Positions 15,910 through 24,714 of a DNA stretch of 26,715 nucleotides are shown one piece after another. Source of the stretch: an uncultured Peptoniphilus sp. (GTDB taxonomy: Bacteria > Bacillota > Clostridia > Tissierellales > Peptoniphilaceae); contig NZ_CAMQAY010000016.1 in the NCBI RefSeq assembly GCF_946998875.1, positions 1 through 26,715 on the forward strand. Direction: 5' to 3'. Position numbers and translations under genes: made by a program. Numbering within the stretch: the stretch's first letter is position 1; each line of letters starts with the position of its first letter. The notes under the pieces are model-generated. The model saw nothing but the letters and a program-made list of their open reading frames with translations, searched no databases and was not told where the DNA came from.

Positions 15910-18378
15910 CTAGTCAAATCCTCTTATCAAATCAATGGGATCAATCTTTAAAATATTTTTTAAAGATAAATTGTAGATTAGTATATTTATACCATAAATC
16001 AAAATGGCAAAAGCAATGAAGTACTTATATTCAAAATAAGATAATAAAATTTTCATATCCATCGTTGGCGAAATTTTTGCAATTATTAATAAAGCAGCAA
16101 AGCTTACTGCTAAAACTATTGCTAGAGATTTGATTTCTTCTAATATAAAGTCTCTTGTATATTTATATTTTAGCTCTTCCTCATCTATTCCACAAGAAAT
16201 TAAAGATCCAATTTCTTTTTTTCTTGCCATTAAACTTAAATTAATAGAAGAATATCCATTAGTTACATTTAAAATAAAAATTATACTTGCAATAGAAATT
16301 ATCATAAGGCCAAAAGTTTTTACATCTTTCATGCGATTTGCTTCTACATCTTTGCTTGTAGTTAAATTATAAGTTTCATTGTAAGCAATGGATGAATCTA
16401 ATCTCTCTTTAACTTCATTCTTTATATCGTCTAACTTATTTTCATCAACTTGCATTGATAGTTCGTAGGTGTTTCTTTTCAAGTCATTGTTGTTTCTTAA
16501 ATAATATTTATTCCATTCATCTAAGAGTTTAAGGTATGTGTCAAAGTCAACATATAAATACACATAGAATGGTAACCTTCTCTGCCTAAAGTCCTTTGTG
16601 TCATCAATTAATTTATCTACTTTGATTGAATAATTGTAATCTTTCTCTTCTGTTATAGAGTAGTTTAAACTATTTATATTTTTAAAATATTTTGTTGTCT
16701 CTGATCCATCAATAGGTGCATTTGGATTGACTTGGACCCTATTTAATAGCAAAACTTCTCCCTTTTTACCACCTATTTTTTCAAAAGTTTGATCATCTAA
16801 AGCCGTAATAATTCCATCTAGATAAAAATCTTCGCCATTATCATAATATTTACGCATTTTTTCATCTAAATTAAGAGATCTAAACTCATCTGAATAATTT
16901 TGCTCCTTACTAAGAGAAATATATTTTTCAGTTGAAAGAAAGGCTCTGTCATTTTCTGTAGTATTCATTATATCTTTTAAGACATTTGGAATTCCTGCTT
17001 CATTTGAATGGATTAGTATATTAATATTCGTATTATAAGTGTAAGTATTCTTCAGCCTATTGTACTTTGCCATAGAGAAAACTATCAAAAAAATTGAGAC
17101 AATTATCATTCCAATTGCAGAAATATATCTTTGAGAAGAAATAGTTTTTAAATTATTTATCTTTAATTCCTTCCAAATTTCTTTATTTCTCTTTAGTTTT
17201 ATACTTTTGTCATTAAAGTTACCCTTTATACCATCAATTATATTTATCCTTGCGATTTTTTTAGCTGGAGCAAATATTGCTATGAAAATTATAAAAAAGC
17301 AAATAAATAAAACTACAAAGGAAAGCCTTGGTGAGAATTCTATATACTTGTACTTTTCCTCTTCCTCTACAATTTTTTGAAGGCCAAGATAGAGGAGGTT
17401 GATTCCCCCATATCCGAAAATATGTCCCAAAACTATTGGTAAAAATGAAATTTTTAATCCATCTTTTAAAAGCAATTTATAAATTTGATAATCTGTTGAC
17501 CCAATAGACTTGTACATTGAAACTTCTCTTATCTTTCTTAGACCCCAAACTGTAAAAATGTTTTTTACAAAAAATATAAAAATAAGGATTGTAGCAAAAA
17601 TTAAAAGAGAGTCTACAATTATCTGCCTATTTTGTTGTAAAAGACTTCCGTCAACATTATAGTAATCTTTCATTATCTCGCTAAATTCAAGTTCTACTTT
17701 ATCTTTATTCAAGGCAGATGCAAGATCTTTTTCTAAATTATCTTTATTATTGTAGGCTTTTCTAAAATTATCGAATCTTACAAAGCTATTGGTCTTTGCA
17801 TCCTTTCCAATGACAGTAGAAGCATAAAAAATCTTCATATTCTCATTGTAAAGATTTCTTGTGATACCACTTATTACATATTCTTTGCTATTTTTTCTTG
17901 CAAATTCTTCATCCTTAGTAACACTGGAAACTGGCTTTATAATTTTTCCATCAACTAATCTATTCCCAAATTCTACTTTTACCTTATCGCCAATTTTTAA
18001 ATTTTCTTTTTTTGCAAGACTTTTTGGTATGGTAATTTCGTTATCCTTTGCGGCAAAACTTCCCTCTTTTAACATATTATCTTCTAACATTTTGTTAAAA
18101 CCCAGGTCTGTATAATTTATCACTAAGACATTTTGAGATAGCTTGGCAGAATCATTTTCTACTGCAACTTCTCCCACTTCTTTAATGTTTTTTATTTCTT
18201 TTAATTTACTTGAGTCACCAGAAACTGTATCAGGCATAATTTTAGCATCATAAATTGATCTGTTCCTAAAATATTCATAATCGAACTTATTATTTACATA
18301 TCCAAAGTAAAGGCAAAATGTAAAGAAAATTGCAGTTATAAAAAGTGAAAGTGAGATTGAGAGATTCTTCTTATTCAT
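15910..18378 (-). CDS. FtsX/MacB-type ABC transporter permease with two large ectodomains
   Basis: This protein of about 822 residues has eight predicted membrane helices in a duplicated 1+3 plan: one near residue 10-28, an ectodomain to about 250, three helices near 255-280, 310-335 and 355-372, then one near 420-438, a second ectodomain to about 685, and three near 690-710, 750-770 and 785-805. FtsX hallmarks are visible, including RKIREVSMYKSIGS and ARKKEIGSLISCG before helix pairs. I prefer the ATG three codons inside the longest frame because GGGAG is 9 nt upstream of it. It overlaps the ATPase gene by 8 nt. This layout differs from BceB-type permeases, which have ten helices and one ectodomain. 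Substrate unknown; peptide or lipid transport is plausible. Confidence 0.85.
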   Translation of the reverse strand: MNKKNLSISLSLFITAIFFTFCLYFGYVNNKFDYEYFRNRSIYDAKIMPDTVSGDSSKLKEIKNIKEVGEVAVENDSAKLSQNVLVINYTDLGFNKMLEDNMLKEGSFAAKDNEITIPKSLAKKENLKIGDKVKVEFGNRLVDGKIIKPVSSVTKDEEFARKNSKEYVISGITRNLYNENMKIFYASTVIGKDAKTNSFVRFDNFRKAYNNKDNLEKDLASALNKDKVELEFSEIMKDYYNVDGSLLQQNRQIIVDSLLIFATILIFIFFVKNIFTVWGLRKIREVSMYKSIGSTDYQIYKLLLKDGLKISFLPIVLGHIFGYGGINLLYLGLQKIVEEEEKYKYIEFSPRLSFVVLFICFFIIFIAIFAPAKKIARINIIDGIKGNFNDKSIKLKRNKEIWKELKINNLKTISSQRYISAIGMIIVSIFLIVFSMAKYNRLKNTYTYNTNINILIHSNEAGIPNVLKDIMNTTENDRAFLSTEKYISLSKEQNYSDEFRSLNLDEKMRKYYDNGEDFYLDGIITALDDQTFEKIGGKKGEVLLLNRVQVNPNAPIDGSETTKYFKNINSLNYSITEEKDYNYSIKVDKLIDDTKDFRQRRLPFYVYLYVDFDTYLKLLDEWNKYYLRNNNDLKRNTYELSMQVDENKLDDIKNEVKERLDSSIAYNETYNLTTSKDVEANRMKDVKTFGLMIISIASIIFILNVTNGYSSINLSLMARKKEIGSLISCGIDEEELKYKYTRDFILEEIKSLAIVLAVSFAALLIIAKISPTMDMKILLSYFEYKYFIAFAILIYGINILIYNLSLKNILKIDPIDLIRGFD

Positions 18379-19051
18379 TTCTTTCATCTCCCACTACTTT
18401 TCCATCCACTATTGTTATTACTCTTTCTGCCTCTAGGGCTATGGACTCATCATGGGTGATTACAATAATTGTCTGTTTTAAAGTCCTATTAAAATATTTT
18501 AAAATTTCAATTATTTCTCTTGAATTTTCTCTGTCTAAGTTTCCTGTTGGCTCATCAGCAAGTACAAGTGACGGAGAATAGATAAGACTCCTTGCTATGG
18601 CAACCCTTTGTTGCTGACCACCTGATAGTTCACTTGGAAAAGAATCTAACTTATTTTCTATTCCTAGCTTTCTAACTGTATCTAATAGGGCCTTCTCATT
18701 GATTTTTCTCTTATCTAGCTTTAAAGGTAACTCAATGTTATGCCTAACTGTTAAATTGGGAATCAAATTATAAAATTGATAAATTAAACCAACTTTTCTC
18801 CTTCTAAAAAGAGCCAATTCTTTTGAAGAATATTTTGAAATATCATTGCCATCTATAAATATTTTTCCAGAACTTGGATTGTCAACTCCACCCAACAAGT
18901 GAAGTAGAGTTGACTTGCCTGATCCACTTGGTCCAACAATTGCAATAAATTCTCCTTTTTCTATTTTTAAATTAACATCATCAATTGCCCTTACAAGATT
19001 TTCTCCACTTCCATAAGTTTTTGATAAATTTTCAGTTCTAACAATTTCCAT
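18371..19051 (-). CDS. ABC transporter ATP-binding protein (MacB/LolD type)
   Basis: This 226-residue ATPase carries every expected motif: Walker A GPSGSGKST at 40-48, Q-loop Gln92, signature LSGGQQQRV at 142-150, Walker B LVLADEP at 162-168 and the switch His200. Length and sequence match the family energising FtsX-like permeases. The ATG has GGGAGGT upstream. The 3' end overlaps the permease gene, indicating coupled translation, and the histidine kinase gene lies 47 bp upstream. It is expected to work at the inner face of the membrane with the downstream permease. Confidence 0.95.
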   Translation of the reverse strand: MEIVRTENLSKTYGSGENLVRAIDDVNLKIEKGEFIAIVGPSGSGKSTLLHLLGGVDNPSSGKIFIDGNDISKYSSKELALFRRRKVGLIYQFYNLIPNLTVRHNIELPLKLDKRKINEKALLDTVRKLGIENKLDSFPSELSGGQQQRVAIARSLIYSPSLVLADEPTGNLDRENSREIIEILKYFNRTLKQTIIVITHDESIALEAERVITIVDGKVVGDERNE

Positions 19052-19098
19052 ATGTACCTCCCTCTATTTGTCTAAATAATAAAGGGTTAAAATGACTT

Positions 19099-19962
19099 TT
19101 AAGTGACATTGTAAAATTTAATTTTAAAAATCGCACCATCATTGCCATTTTTTACAGATATATCTCCATTGTTCGCCTCAATAATTGATTTTGCCATAGC
19201 AAGGCCTATGCCAAAGCCCTTAGAGTCAGGACTCTTGTAAAATCTTTCAAATATTTTTTTGAAGTTTTCTTCTTTAATACCTCCGCCGTCATCTTCAATT
19301 ATTATCTCTGTGTAAATCGGATTTTTATTTGTAGAAATTTTAATTTTTGTAAGTCTATCAAGGCTTAAGGCATTCTTAATAATATTTATTAGGGCTTCAG
19401 AGATCCAATAGTAATCGACTTTTATCTCAGAGTCCTCATAATCAAATATAATTTTAATGTTTTTTTCATCAATACTTTTTCTTAAAATATCTAAGGCGTA
19501 TTCAATTATTTCTGAAATTAAAACTTCATTTTTTTCCATTTTATCTACATTTGCATCAAGACTAGATAGCTTTAATAAAATATCAGCAAGAGAATTAAGC
19601 CTTTCCAGTTGAAGCTCAAGGCCTTCAATTTCTTTTTTATTGTCCTCATCCTTATCGATCATCTCCAAATCAAAAAACATTGAAGTAATTGGGGTCTTTA
19701 TTTGATGAGCAATATCTTCTAGGTTTTGTGTTTGCTTTTTTGAGTTTTTTTCTACTAATTCTCTAGCTTCAACAAGTTCTATAAATATCTTATAAATTTT
19801 ATCTTCAAGGATTGAAAACTCATCTTGCACCATGGGAATCGAATAATTTTTTTCTCCCAGCCTATCTATTAAATTCTCAAGTTCTTTTATTCTCTTTTTC
19901 TCTCTTGTTTTCAAAAAATAATATAGAGCAAATAAACTCACAAAGTAAAATAAATAAATCAT
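19099..19962 (-). CDS. Sensor histidine kinase with minimal sensing region
   Basis: This 287-residue kinase has only one clear membrane segment (about residues 2-17) and then goes directly to a coiled linker. The phosphoacceptor His86 sits in HQIKTP, the N-box has Asn197, the G1 box starts at Asp224 (DDGGGI) and the G2 box is GFGIGL at 249-254. With no extracellular sensor domain, it may read the state of its partner ABC transporter or act within the membrane, as known for several Firmicutes kinases beside ABC transporters (inference by analogy). Its ATG overlaps the regulator stop codon by one base. Confidence 0.92.
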   Translation of the reverse strand: MIYLFYFVSLFALYYFLKTREKKRIKELENLIDRLGEKNYSIPMVQDEFSILEDKIYKIFIELVEARELVEKNSKKQTQNLEDIAHQIKTPITSMFFDLEMIDKDEDNKKEIEGLELQLERLNSLADILLKLSSLDANVDKMEKNEVLISEIIEYALDILRKSIDEKNIKIIFDYEDSEIKVDYYWISEALINIIKNALSLDRLTKIKISTNKNPIYTEIIIEDDGGGIKEENFKKIFERFYKSPDSKGFGIGLAMAKSIIEANNGDISVKNGNDGAIFKIKFYNVT

Positions 19963-20609
19963 CAGTCCATCCTATAACCTATTCCACGGATTGTTTTAAT
20001 AATATCTCTGTCACTTTTATCTCTAATTCTTTTTATAGTGGCAGTTAGTGTATTGTCATTGACAAACTTTTCTCTTCTATCCCAAAATCTCTCTAATAAA
20101 AAATCTCGAGTAAAAATTCTATTGGGATTATTTATAAATAAATTCATAACTTCAAATTCTAGCGCTGTTAAATCAAGTTTCTCATCTTTATAATAAAAAC
20201 ATCCTTCATTTTTATTTAGGCTTAGATCTTTAAAGCTAATAAAATCATCTTTTACAAGAGCAGTCCTTAGAGTCTTGTCAATCCTTGCTCTTAAAATAGC
20301 TAGTTTAAAAGGCTTAGTAATATAATCATCAGCTCCATTGTCAAGAGCTCTCACGATAAATTTTTCATCGTTTTTTACCGTAGTTATTATTACTCTAACA
20401 TTATTTTCTCTTAAAGTATTCAACAAACCGATTCCATCATTATCGGGCAAATTTATGTCTAAGATCGCCAAGTCAAAAGAATTGTTTATTTTTATCTTTG
20501 CTTCTTCAAAGTTTTTACAAGTTTCTACTTCAAAATCATTTTTTGACAAGTAAGACTCAATGCCACTTGATAAAATTTCATCGTCTTCTATTAAAATTAT
20601 TTTTTTCAT
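19962..20609 (-). CDS. OmpR-family response regulator
   Basis: This 215-residue protein has an N-terminal receiver with acidic pocket Asp9-Asp10, phosphoacceptor Asp51 (LAILDINLPD) and Lys99 (YITKPF), followed by a winged-helix DNA-binding domain with the typical DNTLTATIKRIRDK recognition region and an RGIGYRMD end. It is the partner of the kinase encoded immediately downstream (TGATG overlap). It probably controls its own operon, including the ABC genes; no binding site was confirmed. The start is the ATG behind a modest GGTGA ribosome binding site. Confidence 0.95.
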   Translation of the reverse strand: MKKIILIEDDEILSSGIESYLSKNDFEVETCKNFEEAKIKINNSFDLAILDINLPDNDGIGLLNTLRENNVRVIITTVKNDEKFIVRALDNGADDYITKPFKLAILRARIDKTLRTALVKDDFISFKDLSLNKNEGCFYYKDEKLDLTALEFEVMNLFINNPNRIFTRDFLLERFWDRREKFVNDNTLTATIKRIRDKSDRDIIKTIRGIGYRMD

Positions 20610-20637
20610 TTAATCACCAACACAATCTTGTAAACAA

Positions 20638-20643
20638 ATTCTA
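20638..20643 (-). promoter_or_regulatory. Probable -10 box for the regulator-kinase-ABC operon
   Basis: TAGAAT on the minus strand, preceded by TGA, gives an extended -10 in the gap between the glycolytic-operon terminator and the response regulator start. The -35 region is poor (TTTT-rich), consistent with an activated promoter. Confidence 0.4.
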
Positions 20644-20704
20644 TCACACTTTAGTTTTAAAAAGAATTCCTAATCATCTTGGTTTCTTTTAAGTCTTCCC
20701 AAAC

Positions 20705-20732
20705 AAAAAAGCACCGACCTTTGCCAGTGCTT
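20705..20732 (-). terminator. Terminator of the glycolytic operon
   Basis: In minus-strand RNA AAGCACTGGC pairs with GTCGGTGCTT (10 bp including two G-U pairs) around AAAG, followed by six U. It starts 15 nt past the last gene's stop codon. Confidence 0.9.
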
Positions 20733-20746
20733 GTGTTTTAAAAATT

Positions 20747-21160
20747 TTATTCTGTAAATTCTTTCGGATCAATTTCTACTAAATTTATGCTGCCCCTTGA
20801 TATTATTTTCATGTCGCCTGTTAGCTGGTAGATCCAATTTGATATAAAGGGCTCGTGGGAGACAAAGATGTAATTGTCATCTTTATCTAAAGTTTTTAAG
20901 ATATCTTTTATTCTTCCCCCGGCAAGGTAGTCCTTCACTTCATAAGTTGAGTCCAGGTGCTTTGCCAAAATTTCTGCAGTTTCCTTTGCCCTTTCAAGAG
21001 GTGAGGAATAAATTTTAAAGGATCTTTTGTCTTTTAAATTTTTTGCAAAGGCCTTAAAGCTTTCCTCTAATTTTTTCTTGCCTAAGGTCGTGAGCTTTCT
21101 CTTGAAGTCGTCATCTGCATAAATTTCTGCCTCGCCATGTCTTATAAAATAGATTTTCAT
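20747..21160 (-). CDS. SixA-type histidine phosphatase (RHG superfamily)
   Basis: This 137-residue protein has the RHG motif at residues 7-9 (FIRHGE), the SSPLERAKETA segment with Arg57 and the second catalytic His102 (VSHEPF), as in the histidine phosphatase superfamily. Its short length without the insertions of phosphoglycerate mutase fits the SixA subgroup, whose E. coli member dephosphorylates phosphohistidine in signalling or PTS proteins. Its ATG overlaps the eno stop by four bases, so it belongs to the glycolytic operon. Because gpmI already supplies phosphoglycerate mutase, a regulatory phosphatase role is more likely than a glycolytic one (inference). Confidence 0.85.
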   Translation of the reverse strand: MKIYFIRHGEAEIYADDDFKRKLTTLGKKKLEESFKAFAKNLKDKRSFKIYSSPLERAKETAEILAKHLDSTYEVKDYLAGGRIKDILKTLDKDDNYIFVSHEPFISNWIYQLTGDMKIISRGSINLVEIDPKEFTE

Positions 21161-22443
21161 TTTAAATTGAAGAAGGCATCAAAGCCAGGATAAATTGCAA
21201 GGTCGCCTAGTTCATCTTCTATGCGAAGAAGCTCGTTATACTTTGCAACTCTCTCAGATCTTGCTGGTGCACCAGTTTTAATAAAACCAGCATTTGTTGC
21301 AACAGCTAAATCAGCAATTGTTGAGTCTTCGCTTTCTCCTGACCTGTGAGAAATAATCGCTGTGTAATTGTGTCTCTTCGCAAGTTCAATTGCATCAAGA
21401 GTTTCTGTAATTGTTCCAATTTGATTTAATTTTATTAAAATTGAATTTGCAGATTTCTTTTCAATTCCTTCTTGAAGTCTCTTAGTATTTGTTACGAAAA
21501 AGTCGTCGCCAACTAATTGAACCTTGTCACCAATAAGTTCTGTCAAGTGCTTCCAACCTTCCCAATCGTCTTCTGCTAGTCCATCTTCAATTGAATAAAT
21601 TGGATATTCATTTACAAGTTCTTGGTAGAATTTTGAAAGTTCTTCTGATGTAAGTTCACGACCTTCACCTGCAAGGACATATTTTTTCTTGTCCTCATCA
21701 TAAAATTCTGAAGCTGCTGCATCAATTGCAAGGACAATGTCCTTACCTGGCTCATAACCTGCTGCCTTTACTGCTTCAAGTATGCAGTCGAAGGCTTTTT
21801 TATTTGATTCAAGATTTGGTGCAAAGCCACCTTCGTCGCCAACTCCAGTGGAAAGTCCCTTGTCCTTTAAAACTTTTTTAAGGGCATGATAAACTTCTGC
21901 ACCCATTCTTAGTGCTTCCTTAAAAGTTTCTGCTCCAATTGGCATAATCATAAATTCTTGAATGTCTACATTGTTGTCAGCGTGCTCGCCACCATTTATT
22001 ATATTCATCATTGGGATTGGCATAGTCTTTGCATTTACTCCACCAAGGTATTGGTAAAGTGGAAGTCCAGCTTCATTAGCAGCAGCCCTTGCAACTGCAA
22101 TAGATACTCCAAGAATTGCGTTGGCGCCAAGTTCTCCCTTGTTTTCTGTGCCATCAAGCTCTATTAACATTTTGTCAATGCCAAGTTGGTCAAAAACATC
22201 AAAACAAATTAATTCTTCGGCAATTCTTTCATTTACATTTGCAACTGCCCTTTCAACGCCCTTGCCATTATATCTTTCTTCTCCGTCACGAAGTTCAACA
22301 GCTTCGTGAACACCAGTTGAAGCACCACTTGGCACAATGGCAGAGCCAGAGCCACCATTTAGTGTGCCAACTTCTACTTCAACTGTTGGATTTCCCCTTG
22401 AATCAAGGACTTCTCTCGCATAAACATAATCAATTAAACTCAT
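21157..22443 (-). CDS. eno: Enolase
   Basis: This 428-residue protein converts 2-phosphoglycerate to phosphoenolpyruvate. Active-site features are intact: the SGASTGVHEA loop near 39-48, Glu204 in GDEGGFAPN, metal ligands Asp241, Glu286 and Asp313, Lys338 in LIKLNQIGT, the SHRSGE loop near 365-370 and Lys389 in FIKTGAP. Full family length. The ATG follows AGGAGG. It is the fourth gene of the pgk-tpiA-gpmI-eno operon, 28 nt after gpmI, and is followed in overlap by the SixA-type gene. Confidence 0.98.
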   Translation of the reverse strand: MSLIDYVYAREVLDSRGNPTVEVEVGTLNGGSGSAIVPSGASTGVHEAVELRDGEERYNGKGVERAVANVNERIAEELICFDVFDQLGIDKMLIELDGTENKGELGANAILGVSIAVARAAANEAGLPLYQYLGGVNAKTMPIPMMNIINGGEHADNNVDIQEFMIMPIGAETFKEALRMGAEVYHALKKVLKDKGLSTGVGDEGGFAPNLESNKKAFDCILEAVKAAGYEPGKDIVLAIDAAASEFYDEDKKKYVLAGEGRELTSEELSKFYQELVNEYPIYSIEDGLAEDDWEGWKHLTELIGDKVQLVGDDFFVTNTKRLQEGIEKKSANSILIKLNQIGTITETLDAIELAKRHNYTAIISHRSGESEDSTIADLAVATNAGFIKTGAPARSERVAKYNELLRIEDELGDLAIYPGFDAFFNLK

Positions 22444-22471
22444 AATTCCTCCTAATTAATAATTTATAAAT

Positions 22472-23974
22472 TTAAAATAAACTTTTACCAGTCATAAGTT
22501 CTGGCTTTTCAATTCCCATAATCTTTAAAATTGTTGGCGATAAGTCGCAAAGTGCACCGCCACTTCTAAGTTTTGCATCATTATTGAAAAGGAAAACTGG
22601 CACAGGATTTGTAGTGTGACTTGTGACAGGCTTGCCCTCCTCATCAATCATGCATTCACAATTTCCATGGTCAGCTGTAATTATTGCCACGCCATCTTTT
22701 TCCTTTAGGACCTTTAAGATTCTGCCTAGGTTTCTATCAACTGTCTCCACAGCTTTTATGGCTGCCTTTAAGTCGCCAGTGTGACCAACCATGTCTGTGT
22801 TTGCAAAATTTAAAATTATGGCGCCGTACTTGTCTTCCCTTAATTTTTCAATTACAGCATCTGTCACTTCATTGGCAGACATCTCCGGCTTTAAGTCATA
22901 AGTTGCTACCTTTGGCGAAGGAATGAGAACTCTGTCCTCTCCCTCAAAGGGCTTTTCCCGTCCGCCATTAAAGAAAAATGTTACATGGGCATACTTTTCT
23001 GTCTCGGCAATTCTAAGTTGCTTGATTTTATTTTTTTCTAAGATTTCTCCCAAAGTATCCTTTGGTATCTCGTCCTTAAAGGCAACAAATTTATTTTTTA
23101 TATTTTTGTCGTAGTCTGTCATTGTAACAAGAGTTGTGTCTATTTTTTCCCTCTCAAATCCCTTAAAGTCATCGTCAACTAGGGCTCTTGTAATTTGTCT
23201 AACCCTATCAGGTCTAAAGTTAAAAATTATAATAGAGTCCCCATCTTCTATTTCAGAATTTTTTACAAATTTTGCAGGAAGTAAAAATTCATCAGTGATG
23301 TCCTTGTCGTAGGAAGATTTTATATAAGATAAAATATCTTCATCTACAAAATCTCCATCACTTGTCAAGTTGTCGTAATATTTTTTTGTCCTTTCCCATC
23401 TGTTGTCACGATCCATGGCATAATATCTGCCAGAAATTGTGGCAATTTTTCCCTTGCCAATTTTTTTGATTTCATCCTGTAGCTCTTTTATGTCATCTAT
23501 AGCAGCGTGAGGCGAAACATCACGACCGTCTGTAATTGCGTGGATATAAGTTTTTTCCATGCCTTCATCTGCCATTAGCTTTATAAGAGCCAAGAGGTGG
23601 TCAAAATGTGAGTGCACTCCGCCCTTGGAAACAAGTCCTATTAAATGAATTTTTGAATCCTTCTTTTTTGCATTGTCAATGGCTCTTTTAAATTCAGGAT
23701 TTTTGAAAAATTCGCCTGACTTTATGGCTTCAGTAATTTTTGTAAGATTTTGATAAATTACCCTGCCTGCTCCAATATTTAAGTGACCAACTTCAGAGTT
23801 TCCCATTTGTCCATGAGGAAGGCCAACATATTCTTCGCTGGCATAGATTTCTGTGTGAGAACAAGTTTTATAAAGTTCATCAAGAGTTGGCGTTTTGGCA
23901 AGCTTAACAGCATTGCCAACTTGGCTTTCTCTTATGCCAAAGCCATCTAAGATTATTAACATTGTTGGCTTCAT
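22472..23974 (-). CDS. gpmI: 2,3-bisphosphoglycerate-independent phosphoglycerate mutase
   Basis: This 500-residue metalloenzyme interconverts 3- and 2-phosphoglycerate. Asp10 (LDGFG) and nucleophilic Ser60 (GNSEVGH) form the first metal centre; later DGRDVSPHAA, FNFRPDR and ITADHGNCE carry further substrate and Mn ligands. Length is close to the usual 510 residues. The ATG overlaps the tpiA stop codon as ATGA. It supplies the mutase step between Pgk and enolase; no dPGM-type enzyme appears in the window. Confidence 0.97.
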   Translation of the reverse strand: MKPTMLIILDGFGIRESQVGNAVKLAKTPTLDELYKTCSHTEIYASEEYVGLPHGQMGNSEVGHLNIGAGRVIYQNLTKITEAIKSGEFFKNPEFKRAIDNAKKKDSKIHLIGLVSKGGVHSHFDHLLALIKLMADEGMEKTYIHAITDGRDVSPHAAIDDIKELQDEIKKIGKGKIATISGRYYAMDRDNRWERTKKYYDNLTSDGDFVDEDILSYIKSSYDKDITDEFLLPAKFVKNSEIEDGDSIIIFNFRPDRVRQITRALVDDDFKGFEREKIDTTLVTMTDYDKNIKNKFVAFKDEIPKDTLGEILEKNKIKQLRIAETEKYAHVTFFFNGGREKPFEGEDRVLIPSPKVATYDLKPEMSANEVTDAVIEKLREDKYGAIILNFANTDMVGHTGDLKAAIKAVETVDRNLGRILKVLKEKDGVAIITADHGNCECMIDEEGKPVTSHTTNPVPVFLFNNDAKLRSGGALCDLSPTILKIMGIEKPELMTGKSLF

Positions 23975-24714
23975 AGGCTTTCACCAGCTTTTATAATTTC
24001 AATAAAACCTTCTGGGTCAAGGCTCGCTCCACCAACGAGAACTCCGTCAATATTTTTTTGGGACAAAATTTCTCTGGCATTGGAAGGTTTTACCGATCCA
24101 CCGTATAAAATTCTAATTTTTTCAGAAATTTCTCCGTAATTTTTGTTAATTATTTGGCGAATTTCCCTGCACATCTTCTCTGCATCTTCAGCTGAGCAAG
24201 TTTTGCCAGTGCCAATTGCCCAGATTGGCTCATAGGCAATTGTAATATTTTCAATATTTTCAATTCCCTCAAGGGATTTTAAGAGTTCATCCTTTACGAA
24301 ATCTACTTCTTTATTCTCAACTTTTACTTCAAGAGCTTCGCCAAGGCAAAGTATTACATGAAAACCATCTGCAAGAGCTTTTTTCACCTTTGCATTTACA
24401 ATTTCATTGGATTCAAAAAATTTTTCTCGCCTTTCAGAGTGACCGATGATGACATTTTCTACTCCAATGTCCTTTAACATAGAAGTTGAAACTTCGCCAG
24501 TGTAGGCACCATGGTCAAACTGAGAAAGGTTTTGCGCACTTACTTCAATTTTTTTATTTAAATTTTTTCTAAAACTTTCAAGAGAAACAAAAGATGGAGC
24601 AAGAAGGACATCTACATTTTTAAATTCAAATTCATTTATTTTTTCTGCAAAATCTCTTGCTTCAGATGAAGTCTTGTTCATCTTCCAGTTTCCACAAATA
24701 TATTTTCTTCTCAT
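23971..24714 (-). CDS. tpiA: Triose-phosphate isomerase
   Basis: This 247-residue TIM-barrel enzyme interconverts dihydroxyacetone phosphate and glyceraldehyde 3-phosphate. Catalytic Lys11 (GNWKMN), His92 (IGHSERR) and Glu162 (AYEPIWAIGTG) are present, as are the phosphate-binding YGGSVKPSN and GGASLDP loops. Full family length. It overlaps pgk upstream and gpmI downstream, each by ATGA, so the three are translated as a coupled block. Confidence 0.98.
   Translation of the reverse strand: MRRKYICGNWKMNKTSSEARDFAEKINEFEFKNVDVLLAPSFVSLESFRKNLNKKIEVSAQNLSQFDHGAYTGEVSTSMLKDIGVENVIIGHSERREKFFESNEIVNAKVKKALADGFHVILCLGEALEVKVENKEVDFVKDELLKSLEGIENIENITIAYEPIWAIGTGKTCSAEDAEKMCREIRQIINKNYGEISEKIRILYGGSVKPSNAREILSQKNIDGVLVGGASLDPEGFIEIIKAGESL

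Noticed and set aside
19052..19098. Separate promoter for the ABC ATPase in the 47-bp gap behind the kinase gene
   Set aside because: TATTAT-like sequence is present, but no acceptable -35 box is at proper distance and there is no terminator in the gap.
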